Source: Sphingobacteriaceae bacterium | Lineage (GTDB): Bacteria > Bacteroidota > Bacteroidia > B-17B0 > Aurantibacillaceae | DNA length: 8,477 nt | Direction of reading: 5' to 3' | Assembly: GCA_023251695.1 (NCBI GenBank) | Contig: JAHEYE010000145.1 | Location: 1 to 8,477, forward strand | Shown: one piece after another, positions 6,571 to 8,477 of the stretch | Layout of the letters: each line of letters begins with the position of its first letter | How positions within the stretch are numbered: position 1 is the stretch's first letter | The notes under the pieces: model-generated | Database searches by the model: none | Told to the model about the DNA's origin: nothing | The model's input: the letters and a program-made list of their open reading frames with translations, nothing else | Program-made: the position numbers and the translations under genes

Positions 6571-6578
6571 CAAATATA
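6571..6578 (-). promoter_or_regulatory. Putative -7 promoter box (TATATTTG) of the channel-reductase pair
   Basis: On the minus strand TATATTTG fits the TAnnTTTG consensus fully and lies 27 nt upstream of the channel ATG, in the short gap after the upstream gene's stop codon. It would allow the channel and reductase to be transcribed separately from the T9SS gene. No clear -33 TTG element is found at the usual distance, which would fall within the upstream coding sequence. Confidence 0.4.
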
Positions 6579-6580
6579 GC

Positions 6581-7888
6581 TTATTTTACAATTAATAACT
6601 TTTTGGGGCGCATAGAGGTTGCCTGAATCAAATATAAACCGCAAGGTAAATCAGAAAGAGAAATTTTTCCGGCCGATTCTGATATTTCTTTTTTAATAAT
6701 GAGCCTTCCTAATTCATCATAAATATAAAAATACGTTTCCTTCCCTGTTAAAGATTGAAATTCATACGTTAACTCATTGGATGCCGGATTAGGATATACT
6801 TTCAAAAAACCATCATCTTTATCAAATTCGGTAACGGAAGATAATAAACAAGTAGGCGCAATTGTTGCCGTTTGTCCGCAATTCCATTGAGAATAGGCAA
6901 GAGATTTGGCTGCCGACCAAACATTAAAACTATCTTGTTTCTGAGTGATGGTTGTCCACACAATTTTTTTCTGGGCCACCATTACATTAATCGAATCCAT
7001 TAATATGCCGAGTTCTTTTGGCATTTGGAAGCTCGGGTAAGCTGCATTTTTAAAATCCTTAAAATTAAAAATGACACTACCGCTATAAAATTTATTGGTG
7101 GGATAAGTTCCGTTTGCAATTTTTGTCGCTTCGGTCCGTATCTGGGAAATAATTGTTTGAACGCTTATGGTTGGTGTCAGATTCCATCCGCATCCATTTC
7201 CTTGAATCCAGGTGGTTGCAGCCGGGTCGTGGCAGAAAAAGTCCACTGAATCCGTTTTCCCTCTCGGTTTCCAAATACCAAAATTATTTATATCATGTGT
7301 ATGCGGCGGGCTGCTACCGGGGCCCCATATAATATCTGCCTTCCAGGGTTTATTATAATTTCCGTTAATAGTTGTGGTGTATGTTGTCCAGTCGCCCATG
7401 CTCCACGCTGTAGCAGCAACAGTGCCGCTATAAGCCAAAAAACCACCCAACACTTTACTTGATGTTGCGCCTGTGCTATCAATCATGTGGGCAACATCAG
7501 CTATATTCAATGTGTAAATTGTGAATGCAGTTGTTTTGTAGCGCGGATCTATTTGAACAACATTTCCATAAGGCATACCTCCAAGTTTATAAGCATACTC
7601 CATAATATCATTTGGATTAGTGGCTGCAGTTTCGGAGTGAATACATCCGAAAATGAATTTTTGGCAGGTTTCCATATTATATTTGGCTCCCTTAGCATAT
7701 ACCAAATCCACTATCTTCCTTAATGTGTCACGGCTCTGATTGTAAAAAGTATAAGTTGGGGCTGTATCATATGGCTCAGTACTCGACATCTCGTTATGGG
7801 ATGTAAGATTGAAATATAATTTGTTTAAGGTGGTTTGGGCAAAGGTATTAGTGCCTAGTATTGTCAAAAAAAGAAATAATTTTTTCAT
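6581..7888 (-). CDS. Secreted protein of unknown function with T9SS type A sorting domain
   Basis: 435 residues from the ATG at 7888. A TTG seven codons upstream (7909) would also be in frame but puts GNKSES before the signal peptide and lies at the likely transcription start, so 7888 is preferred. The signal peptide is MKKLFLFLTILGTNTFA with cleavage after Ala17. The C-terminal ~75 residues (361-435) are a typical T9SS type A sorting domain: KVYPNPASNELTYEF, IYDELGRLI, ISLSDLPCGLYLIQ and KKLLIVK. This predicts export across the outer membrane by the Por machinery and surface attachment or release. The region 20-345 is not one I can name. It has SHNE (30-33), a KGAKYNMET strand-like segment (66-74), NPNDIMEYAYKLGG (91-104), and HTHD (196-199). 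The alternating pattern and His/Asp clusters could suit a metal-dependent hydrolase or barrel fold, but that is a weak inference. No glycosidase signature is certain. Confidence 0.85.
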   Translation of the reverse strand: MKKLFLFLTILGTNTFAQTTLNKLYFNLTSHNEMSSTEPYDTAPTYTFYNQSRDTLRKIVDLVYAKGAKYNMETCQKFIFGCIHSETAATNPNDIMEYAYKLGGMPYGNVVQIDPRYKTTAFTIYTLNIADVAHMIDSTGATSSKVLGGFLAYSGTVAATAWSMGDWTTYTTTINGNYNKPWKADIIWGPGSSPPHTHDINNFGIWKPRGKTDSVDFFCHDPAATTWIQGNGCGWNLTPTISVQTIISQIRTEATKIANGTYPTNKFYSGSVIFNFKDFKNAAYPSFQMPKELGILMDSINVMVAQKKIVWTTITQKQDSFNVWSAAKSLAYSQWNCGQTATIAPTCLLSSVTEFDKDDGFLKVYPNPASNELTYEFQSLTGKETYFYIYDELGRLIIKKEISESAGKISLSDLPCGLYLIQATSMRPKKLLIVK

Positions 7889-7913
7889 AGATTCAGATTT
7901 GTTACCCAATATA

Positions 7914-7921
7914 CAAAGTTA
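7914..7921 (-). promoter_or_regulatory. Putative -7 promoter box (TAACTTTG) of the T9SS protein gene
   Basis: Read on the minus strand, TAACTTTG is an exact TAnnTTTG match, 25 nt before the ATG at 7888. A transcription start near 7908 would give a leader of about 20 nt. A TTTTG occurs upstream but only 11 nt away, closer than the normal -33 to -7 spacing. Confidence 0.45.
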
Positions 7922-7967
7922 GTCATAAAAAACAAAATATGAGTCTGGCCCGCACCTAATAATTTGG

Positions 7968-7975
7968 TATCTTTA
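7968..7975 (+). promoter_or_regulatory. Putative -7 promoter box (TATCTTTA) of rimO
   Basis: TATCTTTA ends 8 nt before the rimO ATG at 7984, predicting a leader of only a few nucleotides. With the box at 7914-7921 it would make the 95-bp gap a divergent promoter region. No good -33 box is seen. Confidence 0.35.
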
Positions 7976-7983
7976 CCCAGCAA

Positions 7984-8477
7984 ATGAAAACCCGAACTAC
8001 GAAAAAGAATAAAGTAAATGTGGTGACCTTAGGCTGTAGCAAAAATATTGTTGACAGTGAAGTTTTAATGGGACAACTGAAGGCCAATAATTTTAATGTT
8101 GAGCATGAGAGTTCGGATGACGATCACAACATTGTTATAATAAATACCTGTGGGTTTGTTGAAAATGCAAAACAGGAAAGCATTGATACGATTTTAAGAT
8201 ATGTTGATGCAAAGAAAAAAGGTGGCATCGAAAAACTTTATGTGACAGGTTGCTTAAGCGAACGATATAAAACAGATTTAGAAAAAGAAATTCCGGATGT
8301 GGATGCCTACTTCGGCACAAGAGAACTTCCTAAAATACTTAAAACATTAAAAGCAGATTACAAGCACGAATTGGTTGGCGAACGCTTACTGACTACACCA
8401 TTTCATTATGCTTATTTTAAGATTAGTGAGGGCTGCGACCGTCCTTGTAGTTTTTGCGCCATTCCCTTAATGCGTGG
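7984..8477 (+). CDS. rimO: Ribosomal protein S12 methylthiotransferase RimO, partial (N-terminal 164 residues)
   Basis: RimO is a radical SAM enzyme with two [4Fe-4S] clusters that adds a methylthio group to a conserved aspartate of ribosomal protein uS12 in the cytoplasm. The N-terminal MTTase domain has VTLGCSKNIVDSEVLMGQL (Cys18), INTCGFVENAKQESIDTI (Cys56) and VTGCLSERY (Cys90), the three cysteines that bind the auxiliary cluster. The radical SAM motif EGCDRPCSFCAIP follows with Cys151, Cys155 and Cys158. The GCSKN and NTCGF(V/I)xxAKxES patterns distinguish RimO from MiaB. The frame is open to the window edge, which cuts just after the SAM motif. The rest of the radical SAM barrel and the TRAM domain are not visible. 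ATG 7984 is the natural start, with a basic leader MKTRTTKKNK before the first strand. Confidence 0.96.
   Translation, partial: MKTRTTKKNKVNVVTLGCSKNIVDSEVLMGQLKANNFNVEHESSDDDHNIVIINTCGFVENAKQESIDTILRYVDAKKKGGIEKLYVTGCLSERYKTDLEKEIPDVDAYFGTRELPKILKTLKADYKHELVGERLLTTPFHYAYFKISEGCDRPCSFCAIPLMR

Noticed and set aside
7889..7909. Seven-codon N-terminal extension of the T9SS protein starting at TTG 7909
   Set aside because: It would place polar residues before the signal peptide, and the likely -7 box at 7914-7921 puts the transcription start at about this position. The ATG at 7888 gives a normal signal peptide.
8135..8320. 61-codon minus-strand open frame opposite rimO
   Set aside because: It overlaps a clear RimO coding region and has no recognisable features.

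Overview
This AT-rich window most likely comes from a member of the Bacteroidota. The evidence is a C-terminal type IX secretion (T9SS, type A) sorting domain, a large PKD-repeat surface protein with the THIVGGE N-terminus common in that phylum, SCEKK-type lipoproteins, a DCC-family protein of Bacteroidota type, weak or absent Shine-Dalgarno sequences, and several TAnnTTTG-like -7 promoter boxes. Genus cannot be told from the sequence alone.

Layout. (1) 1-1566, minus strand: the first 522 codons of a large secreted PKD-repeat protein that runs off the left edge. (2) 1701-2099, plus: a small DCC-family (DUF393) thiol-disulfide oxidoreductase-like protein with no ordinary start codon. (3) 2144-4378, plus: three tandem paralogous lipoproteins, each with a lipobox Cys, one PKD-like beta domain and a conserved C-terminal domain ending in KLS(A/G)(E/D)IYK. 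A truncated fourth 5' end follows at 4418. Nearly identical DNA blocks at two spacings (1506 and 768 bp) show recent duplication or gene conversion in this array. (4) 4379-4600: a short convergent intergenic stretch with the relic, a perfect 18-bp palindrome and a terminator-like hairpin. (5) 4601-7888, minus: in transcription order, an unrecognised T9SS-exported protein, a two-TM potassium channel with an RCK domain, and an RmlD-like SDR reductase that begins 2 nt after the channel stop. (6) 7984-8477, plus: the N-terminal part of RimO, the ribosomal protein S12 methylthiotransferase, cut by the right edge.

How the genes relate. Most of the window serves the cell envelope and surface: a PKD surface protein, three lipoproteins, a T9SS cargo protein and an ion channel. 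RimO is a housekeeping tRNA-MiaB-like radical SAM enzyme that modifies the ribosome. No defence system, CRISPR array, insertion sequence, tRNA or rRNA is visible. The most unusual part is the lipoprotein array, whose third gene is a mosaic: its 5' portion is almost identical to gene 1, its middle and 3' portions are closer to gene 2, and its leader is repeated behind its own stop codon.
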